DNA of 64,000 nucleotides from Lamellibrachia columna (Eukaryota; Annelida; Polychaeta; Sabellida; Siboglinidae): NCBI GenBank assembly GCA_963662155.1, contig OY759274.1, positions 18,316,416 to 18,380,415 of the forward strand, read 5' to 3'. Shown piece by piece: positions 1 to 13,242 of this stretch (position 1 is its first letter; each line of letters starts with the position of its first letter). The notes under the pieces were generated by a model. It saw only the letters and a program-made list of their open reading frames with translations, ran no database searches and was not told where the DNA came from. The position numbers and the translations under genes were made by a program.

Positions 1-788
1 TTGTTGTGAGGTCTTTGTATCACTGTCGAGCTTTCCTTGTGGTGGGTCTTTGTATCACTGTAGAGTTTTCCGACAGTACGTTTTCCTTTAGTTATTATTT
101 CGCCATTACACTGCTATTGATGCACACTGCTATTTGACATTCGGTTCCATCGAAGCTGATTCCTTAATATTCTAGTTTCTATGCTGTAGTTATAAGCTTT
201 TTGCATGACGCTAACATTTGTTATGTGATCTTTTTATGTGATCTTGCCTGCGGATGTCCAATATACGTTGTAGCTCGAACTGTACGCTGCTGACGCACAT
301 TAAAATAGTTTAATGTGATGGCTCTAAGTTTTCCACGTTTCGCTACCATACATTACAATTGGGGTTGAACGAACGTTGATGACACGAGCCTTCAGTTAGA
401 TTACGATCGTGGGAATAGCCATATGTCTAACACTCTCAATAATTTCTAAGAAAGACAATGCGTGGTGATTGGGAGGTTGACCCTAAAACTAGCGGGATGT
501 AACCAACAACTGGAGGGATATGGGAGGATGAAATCTCTGTCACACCTCTCCCAATAAGTAGGAAGTGCGAGAATGGAATATTGACCTGAAAGTAAGTAGG
601 TGATGGAACGATAATACCACTATCAAAACCCCTCGTATGTATGACGTAGACGGTACTCCCAAAAATGGAGTTTGATGAGGAACCCCCCCACCCCCCGATG
701 AAAGTGGGAGGTAGATACTTATGTCATACCCCTCTTGTATGGCAAGAATCGCATTTAAAATGCTACTACACTGTTGACGTTTGTGTAG

Positions 789-1400
789 AGCCGGTAAATA
801 ACGAAGTAAATTTACCTCGTTACTTTACTTGAGTAGTTTTTTTTACTATCTACTTGTAACGAAGTAGATTTTTATGGATCTACTTCTACTTGTAACGAAG
901 TAGAATTACGGGTTACTTTTTAAAATGTACCTACATCAGGCGTTTAATTTTGTTTCCGCTGCATACAGAAACGGCAAACACACTACGCGTGGAATCACCG
1001 CGCGTAAATCCGTAATCTGTTTTCTGATTCCCTAATTCAAAATCGACTGCTGAGTAGGATCGCTGACCTATATAAATCGAGTGTAGCCGATAGTCGCCAT
1101 TTCTCTTTTGATTTTCCGTTTGATCTGTTTTTCTACACTTCATTTCGTTTGCGAGAGCGTTCTATGCTATAGTCATGACAACGCCGACACAACTACAGCA
1201 CCCGTGGCGAGCGTCAGTTTAGTGCAGAAGGCCTCATCTTTAAGCCACTGCGTGTGTGCATAGGCGATGCAGAGTTTGAGCATCAGTTGTAAGCTGGTGT
1301 GCCTTACGATCTTTTGCTGTCTTACCAGTGTGTGGAAGTATGTGTTTGTCTGCACGTGTTAACTTAAGAAGTACTATATTCGTTCTTATGCTTGTCGGCT
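789..1400. mobile_element. Unit-specific 612-bp insertion, possibly a non-autonomous DNA transposon
   Basis: The segment is present in units 1 and 3 but replaced by a short unrelated sequence in unit 2 (about 34391-34500). Its ends read AGCCGGTAA and, inverted, AGCCGACAA, an imperfect 9-bp terminal inverted repeat. The left part holds several copies of ACTTGTAACGAAGTAGA-like words in both orientations, as in subterminal repeats of hAT-like elements. I see no target-site duplication. Two short minus-strand open frames (931-1143, 1173-1355) are unrecognised and may be chance. Confidence 0.35.
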
Positions 1401-1449
1401 CGTTAGTCATTTAAGCCAACAAGACAAACACATGTTTGGTGGAATACGG

Positions 1450-1455
1450 TTTATT
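1450..1455 (-). terminator. Poly(A) signal of gene A copy 1
   Basis: AATAAA on the minus strand lies about 290 nt beyond the gene A stop codon. The same hexamer is kept in units 2 and 3 in otherwise alignable 3'-flanking sequence. Confidence 0.5.
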
Positions 1456-1742
1456 ATCAATGACTGATTGACCACGTACAATAACAAAAACAATTTAAAG
1501 CACAACTCACCCCCGTGTGAGCAACCATACTGTGTAACCGGTTACCGGTATTATCTTTCGTGCAAAACATAGACTAGTTACTGTGACAGTTATTATTGTA
1601 GACAAAGTTAGTATAACTAAATATTTCCAAGAGCACATGAAATGTAAACCAAAATGTTGGAGACACAGTCAAATACAGTCAAATGACAACGTTAACTGAC
1701 ACCACCTAGCAGTCATCTACTTGCATTGTGGCGACCCCTGAC

Positions 1743-4028
<2,286 letters not shown>

Positions 4029-4222
4029 TGTGTCTTCAAAGGAGCTATGAAAGGAGAGAAGTAATGCATTCAGCATATTACTAATAATACATAACATGAT
4101 TTCTTTCTACTTAATGCTTATTCGCCAATTCCATTCAGTTAAATGTATTATTCTATACTGATATGAAGAGTAACTTTTAATAAAATCTAATTTCCTTGAA
4201 AACAAACGTCACACTTCCTTAC

Positions 4223-4307
4223 CTGATTCAGCGACAAGAAGTTCTTCTTTAAAGTGACGAGTCGTGCCCTTTCAGTGTTGAATCCGATCTAGCCATCCCT
4301 ATTTATA
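4223..4307 (-). promoter_or_regulatory. TATA box and noncoding first exon of gene A copy 1
   Basis: TATAAAT lies at 4307-4301 on the minus strand. A start about 28 nt downstream (near 4279) gives a 5'-UTR exon ending at 4223 with the donor CAG/GTAAGG. The exon 2 acceptor CCTTTCATAG/C is at 4046-4044, 16 nt before the ATG, which has A at -3. The block is conserved in units 2 and 3. The exact start site is inferred. Confidence 0.65.
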
Positions 4308-4561
4308 CAGCAAGCAAGCGTGAATGTGCTGCGTGTATGTGATCATTGAAACGGATTCAGCAAAGCGGATTCAGCATGCAGACGAGTTCATTGTTAGTGA
4401 CATTAGTATTTGTACGTTTTTTGTGCCGACGTAGACGTAATTTATTAGGTGAGTTTTTGTCTGCAAACATTAGTATAACGTGCTGACAGTTGTGACATTT
4501 TATCGTTACCGTACTCAACCTTCCTGCCGAATCACGCAATCAAATCTTCGTTTTTGTCAGT

Positions 4562-4741
4562 ATGCTGTTCACTTGTATTCTGCAAACAGTGAATATTGAT
4601 CTGGTTGGTTTATGTTACTGTTCACTTGGATGCCTAAGAATTGATTGGACCGAAGCAGAATTATCAAAGATCGTCGAAGAAGCTGCTGATTATAGGGCTG
4701 ACTCACCCCCAGACAACGTCAACGTCAGCTTAAAGGGCTGA
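4562..4741 (+). CDS. Candidate exon or small gene divergent from gene A, tail overrun by a minisatellite
   Basis: The plus-strand open frame from ATG 4562 gives 59 residues with the stretch LRIDWTEAELSKIVEE, which looks like a helical protein segment. I do not recognise it. In unit 2 the same frame (37446-37616) enters a single copy of the sequence that is repeated about 16 times here. With one more C (as in the first unit-1 repeats) unit 2 would read through to a different C-terminus ending before GATAACGG. In unit 1 the frame stops one codon into the second repeat. It could be a real 3' exon whose tail became a minisatellite, or chance. No splice sites are assigned. Confidence 0.25.
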   Translation: MLFTCILQTVNIDLVGLCYCSLGCLRIDWTEAELSKIVEEAADYRADSPPDNVNVSLKG

Positions 4742-5322
4742 CTCACCCCCAGACAACGTCAACGTCAGCTTAAAGGGCTGACTCACCCCCAGACAACGTC
4801 AACGTCAGCTTAAAGGGCTGACTCACCCTCAGACAACGTCAACGTCAGCTTAAAGGGCTGACTCACCCCAGACAACGTCAACGTCAGCTTAAAGGGCAGA
4901 CTCCCCCAGACAACGTCAACGTCAGCTTAAAGGGCTGACTCACCCCAGACAACGTCAACGTCAGCTTAAAGGGCTGACTCACCCTAGACAACTTCACCGT
5001 CAGTATAAAGGGCTGACTCACCCCCAGACAACGTCAACGTCAGCTTAAAGGGCTGACTCACCCCAGACAACGTCAACGTCAGCTTAAAGGGCTGACTCAC
5101 CCCCAGACAACGTTAACGTCAGCTTAAAGGGCTGACTCACCCCAGTCAACGTCAACGTCAGCTTAAAGGGCTGACTCACCCCAGACAACGTCAACGTCAG
5201 CTTAAAGGGCTGACTCACCCCAGACAACTTCACCGTCAGCTTAAAGGGCTGACTCACCCCAGACAACGTCAACGTCAGCTTAAAGGGCTGACTCACCCCA
5301 GACAACGTCAACGTCAGCTTCA
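4695..5322. repeat. 40-bp minisatellite, about 16 copies
   Basis: The unit is 39-40 bp, starts GGGCTGACTCACCCC and ends GTCAACGTCAGCTTAAA. Copies differ by one C and a few substitutions. The same site in unit 2 (37580-37617) has exactly one copy with the same flanks, so the array is a local expansion. Unit 3 keeps 3.6 copies before a deletion. Confidence 0.95.
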
Positions 5323-5984
5323 AGGCAATTCTCCAGTGTAGATAACGGTAGCGGCTAAGCGCGTGTTCTCATAGCTCGAGAGAACGCTTCCACAATTGAG
5401 GAGAAATTAATTTACATGTGTATATTACGCCATTTCAACTTAGTTACTTAGTAGTAAATGGCCATATGGCATTCAAAAGCTACGGCTTAATGATTTAAAG
5501 TGTACCTTGCTATTAAACATATCGTAGGTAACTTATATAAAAATAACTTCAAGTACTGCTGAACACTGAATATATGTGTTGTTTCCTTGTCATTGTGGAT
5601 TAAATGATGTTGTACTAAACAAAAATGCATATCCCCAGGAAGAAATAAAAACACATTTTATGTTGTAAAGCAATGGCAGACAGATTATTATATACATCAC
5701 CAATTGTCTCTACATTATGTTTTCGTCCATTTCAGTTTGATCATGAATTAAATAAAAAAAATAGTATTTCACTCGGATTAATGTATACTGGTACTGTTTT
5801 ATGATATGTTATAATTAATGTGTTATTTGTATGATGTTTTTCCTTGCTTGATGCTTGATGCGATACTCCATAAACAAGTTATCACATCTAAACTAGGAGA
5901 TTGTGAGTTATAGAGATATAGATCACCAGCTCTGTGATTCCGCGACATATTTGTTTCCATTTCCCGGTGTGGGATGTTTTATTT
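5323..5984. other. Noncoding stretch, nothing recognised
   Basis: AT-rich sequence, also in unit 2 (37622-38290) with small indels. I see no convincing exon, splice pair or repeat. Confidence 0.6.
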
Positions 5985-6116
5985 CTCCTTCATAGACACC
6001 AGGCAATAGGGGCCAACGGCTTCTAGCCTCTCTATCGAAAGGCACAGGCAATGTGGAGTGAACGAAATTGCCCCTCGATCGACAGTGCGGCGCTCTGCCG
6101 CCAAGACACCGCGCTT
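5985..6116 (-). mobile_element. Degenerate tRNA-derived SINE-like segment
   Basis: On the minus strand the sequence starts AGCGCGGTGTCTTGGCGGCA and runs into GATCGAGGGGC, resembling the A and B boxes of a tRNA in the right order. An unrelated body ending near CTATGAAGGAG follows. A paralogue is at 38295-38422. The B box is not canonical, so this is a decayed SINE or tRNA relic rather than a tRNA gene. Confidence 0.35.
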
Positions 6117-6670
6117 AATAACAGGAATGGCTATGTTTTCTGTGAAATACAAATGTATTAAAACTCTTCATTTCTATATCGTAGTTTTGTACAAGCGGAA
6201 ACACTACAAGCACAAACGGTAACAGCAAAGACATTTAATCGTTTTACTCTTTTGGAAGACAAATATCATGTTCACGTGCAACTGTTTTAACTCAGGTATG
6301 CATCAACATTTACTCCATATTTGCAGAAATTAGTTATGGAATATATGCATATGAGTTCTATCGGTAGCAGAGAAACATCGCAGGTACCGCACTAACATAA
6401 GTGGTGATTGCAAGGGAAGAAGAATGCATTTGCTGAAAGGAAAACGTCAATGCAATTTTCTAATACATGAACAGACGCAACAACAGCCAGTACAACAACA
6501 AAATAGTCCATTGTTCTGCATGTGGACAATATCGACATTCAAGTGACTTGCCGTGTCGATCGTTGGAACTAGAGACGTCGTTCTAAGACGTATATGTTAA
6601 CTAGCATAGTGCACAACATTACTTGTGTTTCTTCGCAGAGATAACTTGACGTTGTGTTTTACGAGAACAC
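6117..6670. other. Noncoding stretch with one copy of the CACGQY-like recurrent motif
   Basis: No gene is recognised. At about 6510-6587 the plus strand has TGCATGTGGACAATATCGAC, a short motif that recurs at seven other places in the window. The block is shared with unit 2 (about 38423-38960). Confidence 0.5.
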
Positions 6671-7016
6671 ACGCTCAAAACGCCATTCGTTTACTCAAAC
6701 ATCAGTGTTTCTTATACATGTTTTTTAATCGTCTGTGTCTTCGTTTTTGCGTTTCATGTACGTAGGAAAGCTCAAAAAGCCATTCGTTTTCTCAAACATC
6801 AGTGTTTCTTATACATGTTTTTCAATCGTCTGTGTCTTCGTTTTTGCGTTTCATGTACGTAGGAAAGCTCAAAAAGCCATTCGTTTTCTCAAACATCAGT
6901 GTTTCTTATACATGTTTTTCAATCGTCTGTGTCTTCGTTTTTACGTTTCATGTACGTAGGAAAGCTAAAAAAAGCCATTCGTTTACTGAAACATCAGTGT
7001 TTCTTATACATGTATG
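6671..7016. repeat. 97-bp tandem repeat, about 3.5 copies
   Basis: The unit is about 97 bp, starts TTTTTCAATCGTCTGTGTC and ends GTGTTTCTTATACATG. The same unit occurs once at about 13127 and 14429, five times at 15695-16182, twice at 40824-41022 and three times at 42212-42512. Because 97 is not a multiple of three, no frame is kept. Confidence 0.9.
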
Positions 7017-7044
7017 TCGTGCCACAAACAGGCGGACATGAATT

Positions 7045-7437
7045 TTATTTAGCAACTCCCTCTTCTCTAGAGACTCTAGGCAGTCAAAGTGCTGCACTTG
7101 GATTGGGGAACAGCTGGCATCCTGACGTCACTCCATCATCTGATGACCACCAGTTGACATCTTTCGACGGTCTGACGTCCGTTAATCGCTCTCTGACCTC
7201 TTCCTTGGACATATATAATTACTCCATTGATTGTCCAATATCTCTAGTTTCGAATACGTCGATTTTCTTGTCTTGGCTTCGTATGGGATACCATGTTTCG
7301 CATCCGTACTGCAGGGTTGGTAGAAAGTTTGAGCTGTGCTGAATTTTGACGTCTTGCTAAATTTCTTGCCATTTCAAATTGTCCCTCAACTGATTGAACG
7401 CTGCTGACGCACACTCTCCCTAATTTGCAGTTACGCA
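7045..7437 (-). mobile_element. LINE relic, C-terminal end of a reverse-transcriptase ORF
   Basis: The minus strand encodes TLQYGCETWYPIRSQDKK followed by an FET-like segment. This matches the LLYGCETW motif near the C-terminus of non-LTR retrotransposon proteins. Stops and frame breaks show decay. Paralogues are at 42535-42930 and at 16205-16381 plus 20574-20830, the last split by the gypsy insertion. Confidence 0.65.
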
Positions 7438-7589
7438 ATAACTATATATGTGCTTAGAAAAAACTGTATTTATAAAGGAATGTAACTTTTAATAAACAAT
7501 CAAAGTCCGTCGAATTAGTGACAACTTGCTCAAATGACACCGTCGCTTAGAATATTTTAATGGTACAAACTGTACTTGTCAATGGTGCA

Positions 7590-7886
7590 TGCTTAGTGTT
7601 ACGCGCAATGACAGCGTTGCTTACTTGGTGTTACGTGTAATGACAGCGTTGCTTACTTAGTGTTACGCGCAATGACAGAGTTGCTTACTTGGTGTTATGT
7701 GTAATGACAGCGTTGCTTACTTAGTGTTACGCGCAATGACAGCGTTGCTTACTTGGTGTTACGTGTAATGACAGCGTTGCTTACTTGGTGTTACGCGCAA
7801 TGACAGAGTTGCTTACTTGGTGTTACGCGCAATGACAGCGTTGCTTACTTGGTGTTACGTGTAATGACAGCGTTGCTTACTTACTT
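7590..7886. repeat. 32-bp minisatellite, about 9 copies
   Basis: The unit is 32 bp, with TTACGCGCAATGACAGCG as core and CTTACTTAGTG as link. Some copies read TTACGTGTAATG. Larger and smaller arrays are at 20975-21562 (about 18 copies) and 43088-43222 (4 copies). Confidence 0.95.
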
Positions 7887-8164
7887 ACCAACGTCGCAAC
7901 TATATATTTTAGTTAAAAATAAGCTGTTACAATTACATTTCCTATAATGTTAATTTGTTCTTCAATTGAGCACACACTGAAAAAAGCACAGTGACGAGGT
8001 ATGCCTGGTTTTAGGACATGACTGTGTGAGGTGTACAGTTCAATTCAACAGCTGCCATGCTAATATTTTCCATATTAATGTAGTAATATTTGTGTTGTTT
8101 CCTAGCCCTTTCTAATGTTTTGTAAAATAATCTCTATAAATAAGGTTGATGTTATTGATGGTTA
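7887..8164. other. Noncoding stretch, nothing recognised
   Basis: AT-rich sequence shared in part with 21563-21800 and 43223-43350. Confidence 0.6.
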
Positions 8165-8612
8165 GCACAACAATTTGTATTTTGTCCTTTTTATGCAATG
8201 TACAGTATTCTTCGAAGACACTTCCTCTCAAAATCTAGTATTCTTATTTCATTTTCTGAGGTCAAGTTTCAACTTTAACATCAGAAAGTCAATATGCCCA
8301 CCATAAGCCTCTTATACACCAAGCTCTTGGTAGTTGTTGTGAAGTTGTTGTTGCTCCATAAGTCTCGATATTGCTAAAGTTGCAAGGCTTTTATTTCCGC
8401 TGTCGAACTGCCCTCAGATGAGATGATGACCCCAATGTATGTAAATGGTTTTACTTCCTCTCGGTGTTATCCCTTCGTCATTATTCTGACATTTTTCGCA
8501 TTGTCATAGTTTATCGTAATTATATTTACGTTTTTTGCGAGTATCTATAGTTCGTTTTCTGTTACTCCTGTGATATATATGTCATCAGTAAAGTGTAATG
8601 ATGAAAAAAATA
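8165..8612 (-). mobile_element. LINE relic of a second clade (reverse-transcriptase C-terminal half)
   Basis: The minus strand reads, from high to low coordinate, an FADD-like catalytic block (degraded to LLMTY here, FADDIYI at 24.9 kb), then YIGVIISSEGSSTAEIKALQ, then NLTSENEIRILDFERKCLRR. This order fits the C-terminal half of non-LTR reverse transcriptases. Several stops interrupt it. Copies are at 24590-25023 and 61437-61650. The clade is uncertain. Confidence 0.65.
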
Positions 8613-8689
8613 TTTATTAGTGTGCATACTAAGTGTCACATTGACAACGTAACATATTGTTTCTTTCAGAGGAAATGTCAGGGCGAAAC

Positions 8690-9284
8690 CCGAACCTGAA
8701 CAGTTAGCAAGATTTAACAAGATTGCCATCCAAAGCAATGGTCTAGATGGCAAGTGGACAAGGATGCCCTTTGGCTTATCTAGAGCCCAACACTTTATAT
8801 ATATATATATATATGTGTGTGTGTAACCCGCCCTACTGGTATATGTAACAACCTTGTTTTAAACATACTCACGCTGCTAGAAATTACACACTATGTAGAT
8901 AAATTGTTCAATTAATTTACTGTCCTCATGGAGAAAGAGTACTTCCTGATATCCAATCTCCACTTATCCTTTACTAATGGTACCTCGTGTACTCTAGCTC
9001 TACTATATTTCTTGAGTAAAAAACATATTTCTATAAATATTGTTATACCCATTGAATATCTTAGAAACTTCAGTTTAATCTCCTCTTAAATTCCTTATTT
9101 CTATTGTTGTCAAGCCACATTCGTTTAGGTGTTCATCATATCAGCATTTATTGCTACTCCTAACCTAAGTTCCTTTCTTTTACTGTAGTACCTAGAAAAG
9201 CACCTCCCATTTTATAGTGTATACCCAAGTTCCCGTTTTATGTCATCCGCAAATTTCAGAACGTAGCTTGTGTATTATCGACAT

Positions 9285-9368
<84 letters not shown>

Positions 9369-9382
9369 TTATATATTTATAT

Positions 9383-9449
<67 letters not shown>

Positions 9450-9645
9450 TCATAATACTGATCATTGTGGTACCACAATTAAAACTCATTTCCAGTTTGA
9501 AACATCCCCATCTGCTACAACTCGCTGTCTTCTGTCAGTCAGCCATTGTTCTGTCCTTTCGATTATGCTGTCCCCGATACTAAGTGCTTTTAACTTAAGT
9601 AGTAATCTTCGATGTGGCACTTTGTCAATAACCTTCTGAAAATAC
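8690..9645 (-). mobile_element. Decayed CR1 LINE 3' end with internal (TA)n
   Basis: The end at about 8690 carries the CR1 3' tail seen in the full-length copy (CAAGATTTAACAAGATT and GATGGCAAGTGGACAAGG). Moving up, the sequence matches the C-terminal coding part, then LKFADD with a substituted next residue near 9260, then (TA)n. From 9465 to 9645 it matches the [15 protein letters not shown] block of the same reverse transcriptase. Part of the palm is replaced by the microsatellite. The orientation is opposite to the 46-50 kb copy. Confidence 0.75.
9286..9446. repeat. (TA)n microsatellite within the CR1 relic
   Basis: Two TA tracts are separated by a short ACTTATATATTTATATATAAAT-like link that is also present in unit 3. 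Confidence 0.95.
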
Positions 9646-9829
9646 TATATTGACGTGAGGCAGCATTGGTAATAATGAGTTGACAAATGTGATTGACAAA
9701 TGTCGATAAACTCAGTTTTTTTTCAAAAGAGAATTTCTATTTTTGTGGTGTTCAATTTAAATAGCTCAATGTAAAAAATATATCATTTCAATTTTAAGAG
9801 GACATTGCAAGTTCACCCCCTAACCATTT

Positions 9830-10030
9830 GGGGCGCGGAGGCGTAGTGGTTATCACGTTGGACACTCAATCGAGAAAACTTGGGTTCGAATCCGCACGCT
9901 GCAGATTCAAAGATTGGGCAATTCGATTCACCCACGATGCTCCAGTTAACTTAGCTATATAAATGAGTACCTTGTTGCAAACAGTGGTGGATATGTGAAG
10001 ATACAATATTCGCGTAGTAATTGCTGCGTG
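9830..10030 (+). mobile_element. tRNA-derived SINE with CORE-like central domain
   Basis: A tRNA-related head starts GGGGCGCGGAGGCG, has the A-box-like GCGTAGTGGTTATCACG and a perfect B box GGTTCGAATCC at 9882-9892. The anticodon arm does not fold as a normal 5-bp stem with a 7-nt loop. The body holds GATGCTCCAGTTAACTTAGC then TATAAATGAGTACCTTG, which resembles the central domain of CORE-type SINEs. Paralogues are at 25663-25875 and 62866-63072. The 3' end is not clear. Confidence 0.65.
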
Positions 10031-10180
10031 ATTTAATGCTTCCTTGAGATGGCTTTGGAATGAGCAACTCTGCCAGGGGTGAAGTCTAATGAGTTTTGAA
10101 CAATCGCAACGACATGATACTGCACTACATGAGAACGTACCATTATCTTTACCATCCACCAGGGGTCTATCTCAGAAGGT

Positions 10181-10580
10181 CGTCACGGCTCGCTTGTTCA
10201 GATGGCGCCATCAAAAAAGTCCTACGGTCTACGTCCCTGCTCATCGATAAAAGCTAAGTCGCTTCACAGAGTGAACCACATCGTTTGAAGTTTTCTTACA
10301 CAACTCGCAATTATTTTCACTCATGGACAGGATGAACTACGAACCGAGAGCAATTTAATCTAAATAATGACAAAAAGCATGTGTCGTCCATTGTGTTTTT
10401 CCTTTCTAGAGAAACACGTCACATCATACATTATGTTGCGTGCAAACGCCTGGATGTCCGAGCAGGTGTGAGAACGCTATATATCTATGTCCCCGCGGAC
10501 AGTGTCAGCGCCTTTGTAATGCTGCACTTTCTGCATGTTTCGTTTTTCAAACTTAGCATATATGTTTTGTACAGTTTATA
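10181..10580 (+). repeat. Recurrent block with candidate 56-nt exon (copy 1)
   Basis: This is one of five copies (others near 11523, 26018, 39722 and 63227). Inside each is TTTTTCCTTTCTAG (TTTTCC varies in one copy) followed by 56 nt and then CAG/GTGTGA or GTGTAA, a good splice acceptor and donor pair. One plus-strand frame (RETRHIIHYVACKRLDV) stays open through all copies and beyond the donor. No partner exons were found, so coding is unproven. Confidence 0.35.
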
Positions 10581-10643
10581 ATAATGTATCAGATATATGC
10601 ATAGGCCATAATACCATTTAATTGCTAAGTGATATAGTTACAT

Positions 10644-10850
10644 ATGTACAACATGTTCCAACATTCAATACAAGAGAAAATGTTGTATTCCTGCGGATGT
10701 GGACAATATAAATATTCAATGGACATGCAATGTCAACACCACACCAATATTATTGATTGTATTATAAATAGTCTATTACAAAATGGAGTAGTTGGCCCAC
10801 GACGCAACCAGAATTCAAACCAGAATCGAGACCAGAATATAACATCATAA
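10644..10850 (+). other. Open frame with CGCGQY motif (copy 1)
   Basis: The plus-strand frame of 68 codons contains SCGCGQYKYSMDMQCQHH and ends NQNRDQNITS. A copy at 26478-26684 keeps the whole frame with about twelve substitutions, whereas copies at 40134 and 63685 stop soon after the motif. It could be a small cysteine-containing exon or a decayed repeat. Confidence 0.2.
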
Positions 10851-10924
10851 TAAACTGACTCAGGATGTTACAGAGATAATCTGAAAATAAAAAATATGCT
10901 GGGCTTAAAGCAGTCCCATAACCC

Positions 10925-11520
10925 CAACCACAAATATTAAAGTTGATTATCACATGCCCACCTCTTTTTTATTGTGGCAAAAAAATAATTCATCGGAAAT
11001 GTTATGAGTTTATTTATTCACCTGTAGAGCACATTATTTAGGTGATGTCACCATGTTGTTGTTTCGAAACTTTTAGGCAACTCTGTTCACCCCACTTTGT
11101 CTGTCTTTCGGAAGAGACACTAACAGCCGTTAGTGTTAGGAGAAGCAACATATCCCACACGTAGCCTGCTGTGGACTCCATCTCTCAACCACTTGTGCAG
11201 TAGCAGAAGCGTCCATGACGCGGATCAGTCAATTCTGCTAAATACCTCGCATGAAAACACGACTGAATGGATTGGTTCAACTTTGGATGATGTTTAGTCC
11301 CGACACCCGACACGGACTAAAACGGTCTGTTCCTGCGCATGTGGGAAATATCAACATTCAATCGACGAGTCATGTTGACCGTTGGAACCGTAGACACCAC
11401 ACAGGTGGTTTATGTGCTATTGAAAAACACGCTTGTTAAACTATGTTTTTCATGAACATTCTATACTGCGAAAACACACGCACAATCCGCTTGTGCACGC
11501 ATATGTAGGGACAATATGTA
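10925..11520. repeat. Noncoding block shared with unit 2
   Basis: The block aligns with about 39140-39715. It contains another copy of the recurrent motif near 11331. No gene is recognised. Confidence 0.5.
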
Positions 11521-11522
11521 AC

Positions 11523-11890
11523 ATAACGGTGTCTCATGGATATGCCCTCGTTCAGATGGCGCCATAAAAAAACGTCCCTGCTCATCGATAAAAACCATGT
11601 CGCTTCACAGAGTGAACCACATCGTTTGACGTTTTCTTACGCAACTCGCAATTATTTTCACTCATGGACACAATGAACTAAAAACCGAGAACAATTTAAT
11701 CTAAATAATGACAAAAAGCATGTGTCGTCCATCGTGTTTTTCCTTTCTAGAGAAACACGTCACGTCATACATTATGTTGCGTGCAAACGCCGGGACGTCC
11801 GAGCAGGTGTAAGAACGCTATATATCTATGTCTCCGCGGACAGTGTCGGCGCCTTTGTAACGATGCACTTTCTGCATGTTTCAAACATAG
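11523..11890 (+). repeat. Recurrent block with candidate 56-nt exon (copy 2)
   Basis: Direct repeat of 10181-10550. The candidate donor here is CAG/GTGTAA, closer to consensus than in copy 1. Confidence 0.35.
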
Positions 11891-12104
11891 TAGATATGTT
11901 TTTACAGTTACAGTTTTACAGTTTTAGCTATCACCATAGTCCGCGAGACAACCCTACAAATATTAAAGTTGATTATCATATTTGGGGACTAATTCCCGCT
12001 AAGATTTTCAGTTTCTCCAATGTATAAATCGTCTAAAATGATTGACGGACATAATATAAATGTTAAATAAAGAAACGCTCAACAACTCTTATTAATACAA
12101 CGCT

Positions 12105-12565
12105 TCAAAACCTCACCCGCGGTCGTACGCGACAGCCGTCCCTCTCCGGATTGAAATACTCAATGGCAAGTTGACGTTCGGTAGCAAATGTAGCACATAG
12201 CCGAAGAGTCGCCTCCGGGCTCATCGACCCAACCGGCTGATCGGCCGGCGCTGTCACCGACGACACACGGCTTTTGTATTTATCATCTGTGTGTAGTGGA
12301 CGCCTTTGGTCTGACGCAATTGGCGACGGTGATATGAGTCCAGCAGGGCACGCCCCAGACACGCTCCAAATACCCATGTTGTAGGTTAGCACAGGCAACA
12401 AAAACGATGCGTAGAGATTTCAAACTGATATGAGTTAATTTGCACCTCACTGTTCACATATAACAAAGTACGACACTTCCGAGATACTTACGGAATGCGA
12501 CTCAGCTTTAGGTGGTAATATTTTTTAATATTGTTTAGCTCGACATGAAATACCTGGTGTGCCAT
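12105..12565 (-). pseudogene. Gene B copy 1, frameshifted
   Basis: The two-exon model is ATG at 12565, exon 1 12565-12492, donor CC/GTAAGTATC, a 67-nt intron and exon 2 12424-12105. Exon 2 is 320 nt against 322 nt in copies 3 and 5, because two T are missing near 12357 (minus GTGTCTGGGG against GTGTCTTTGGGG). The original frame is lost about 20 codons into exon 2 and the product stops early. The downstream part remains open in the old frame, which suggests recent loss. Confidence 0.4.
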
Positions 12566-13242
12566 CCTCGCTGTATAGATTACGATGTCAGGAGAACATA
12601 CGCAATAATGTTTTCTAAGCAAAACACAAAATGCTCAACAATATGCATATTGCATATACATGTATTGTAAATCCGTATATGATTGAATGATTCACGTCAA
12701 TCGTTACGAGATTTTAATTTGCTACACACAATGTTCATACTTTGTGAATCGCATTATGATTGTTGTCCAACGATTGATAAAACCAAGGAATGTGGCTAAC
12801 TATGTCATTGTTTCAATTAATAATTAAGTGGAAAAAATCAAGAACAGGAGGAATCGTATTTGTTTTTATGCTTCCAAAAAGCGTTGCCACTACAGTAGCA
12901 GAGAACAAAACGCAATGACTCCTCTGTGGATTTTCGGGCTGATGGATGGAGTTCTACACCACACAATGTGAAGTTAGCCTGTTCTTTACGAAGACAAATT
13001 TGTAAGACGACACATGTTTTGTGTCGTAAATTATCTGAAATGTTATGCCTTGTCAGTGAGTCAAAGGAAGCGACATCGCGTATCGCTGAAGTGTTAGAAT
13101 TGATGTCTGCGCACGCACATAAACAGGTTTTTCAATCGTCTGTGTCTTCGTTTTTACGTTTCATGTACGTAGGAAAGCTCAAAAAGCCATTCGTTTACTC
13201 AAACATCAGTGTTTCTTAGACATGTCTGTCGTGCCACAAACA

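Noticed and set aside
9830..9905. Functional tRNA gene
   Set aside because: A and B boxes are good, but the anticodon arm does not form a 5-bp stem with a 7-nt loop, and the segment is joined to a SINE body in three copies.
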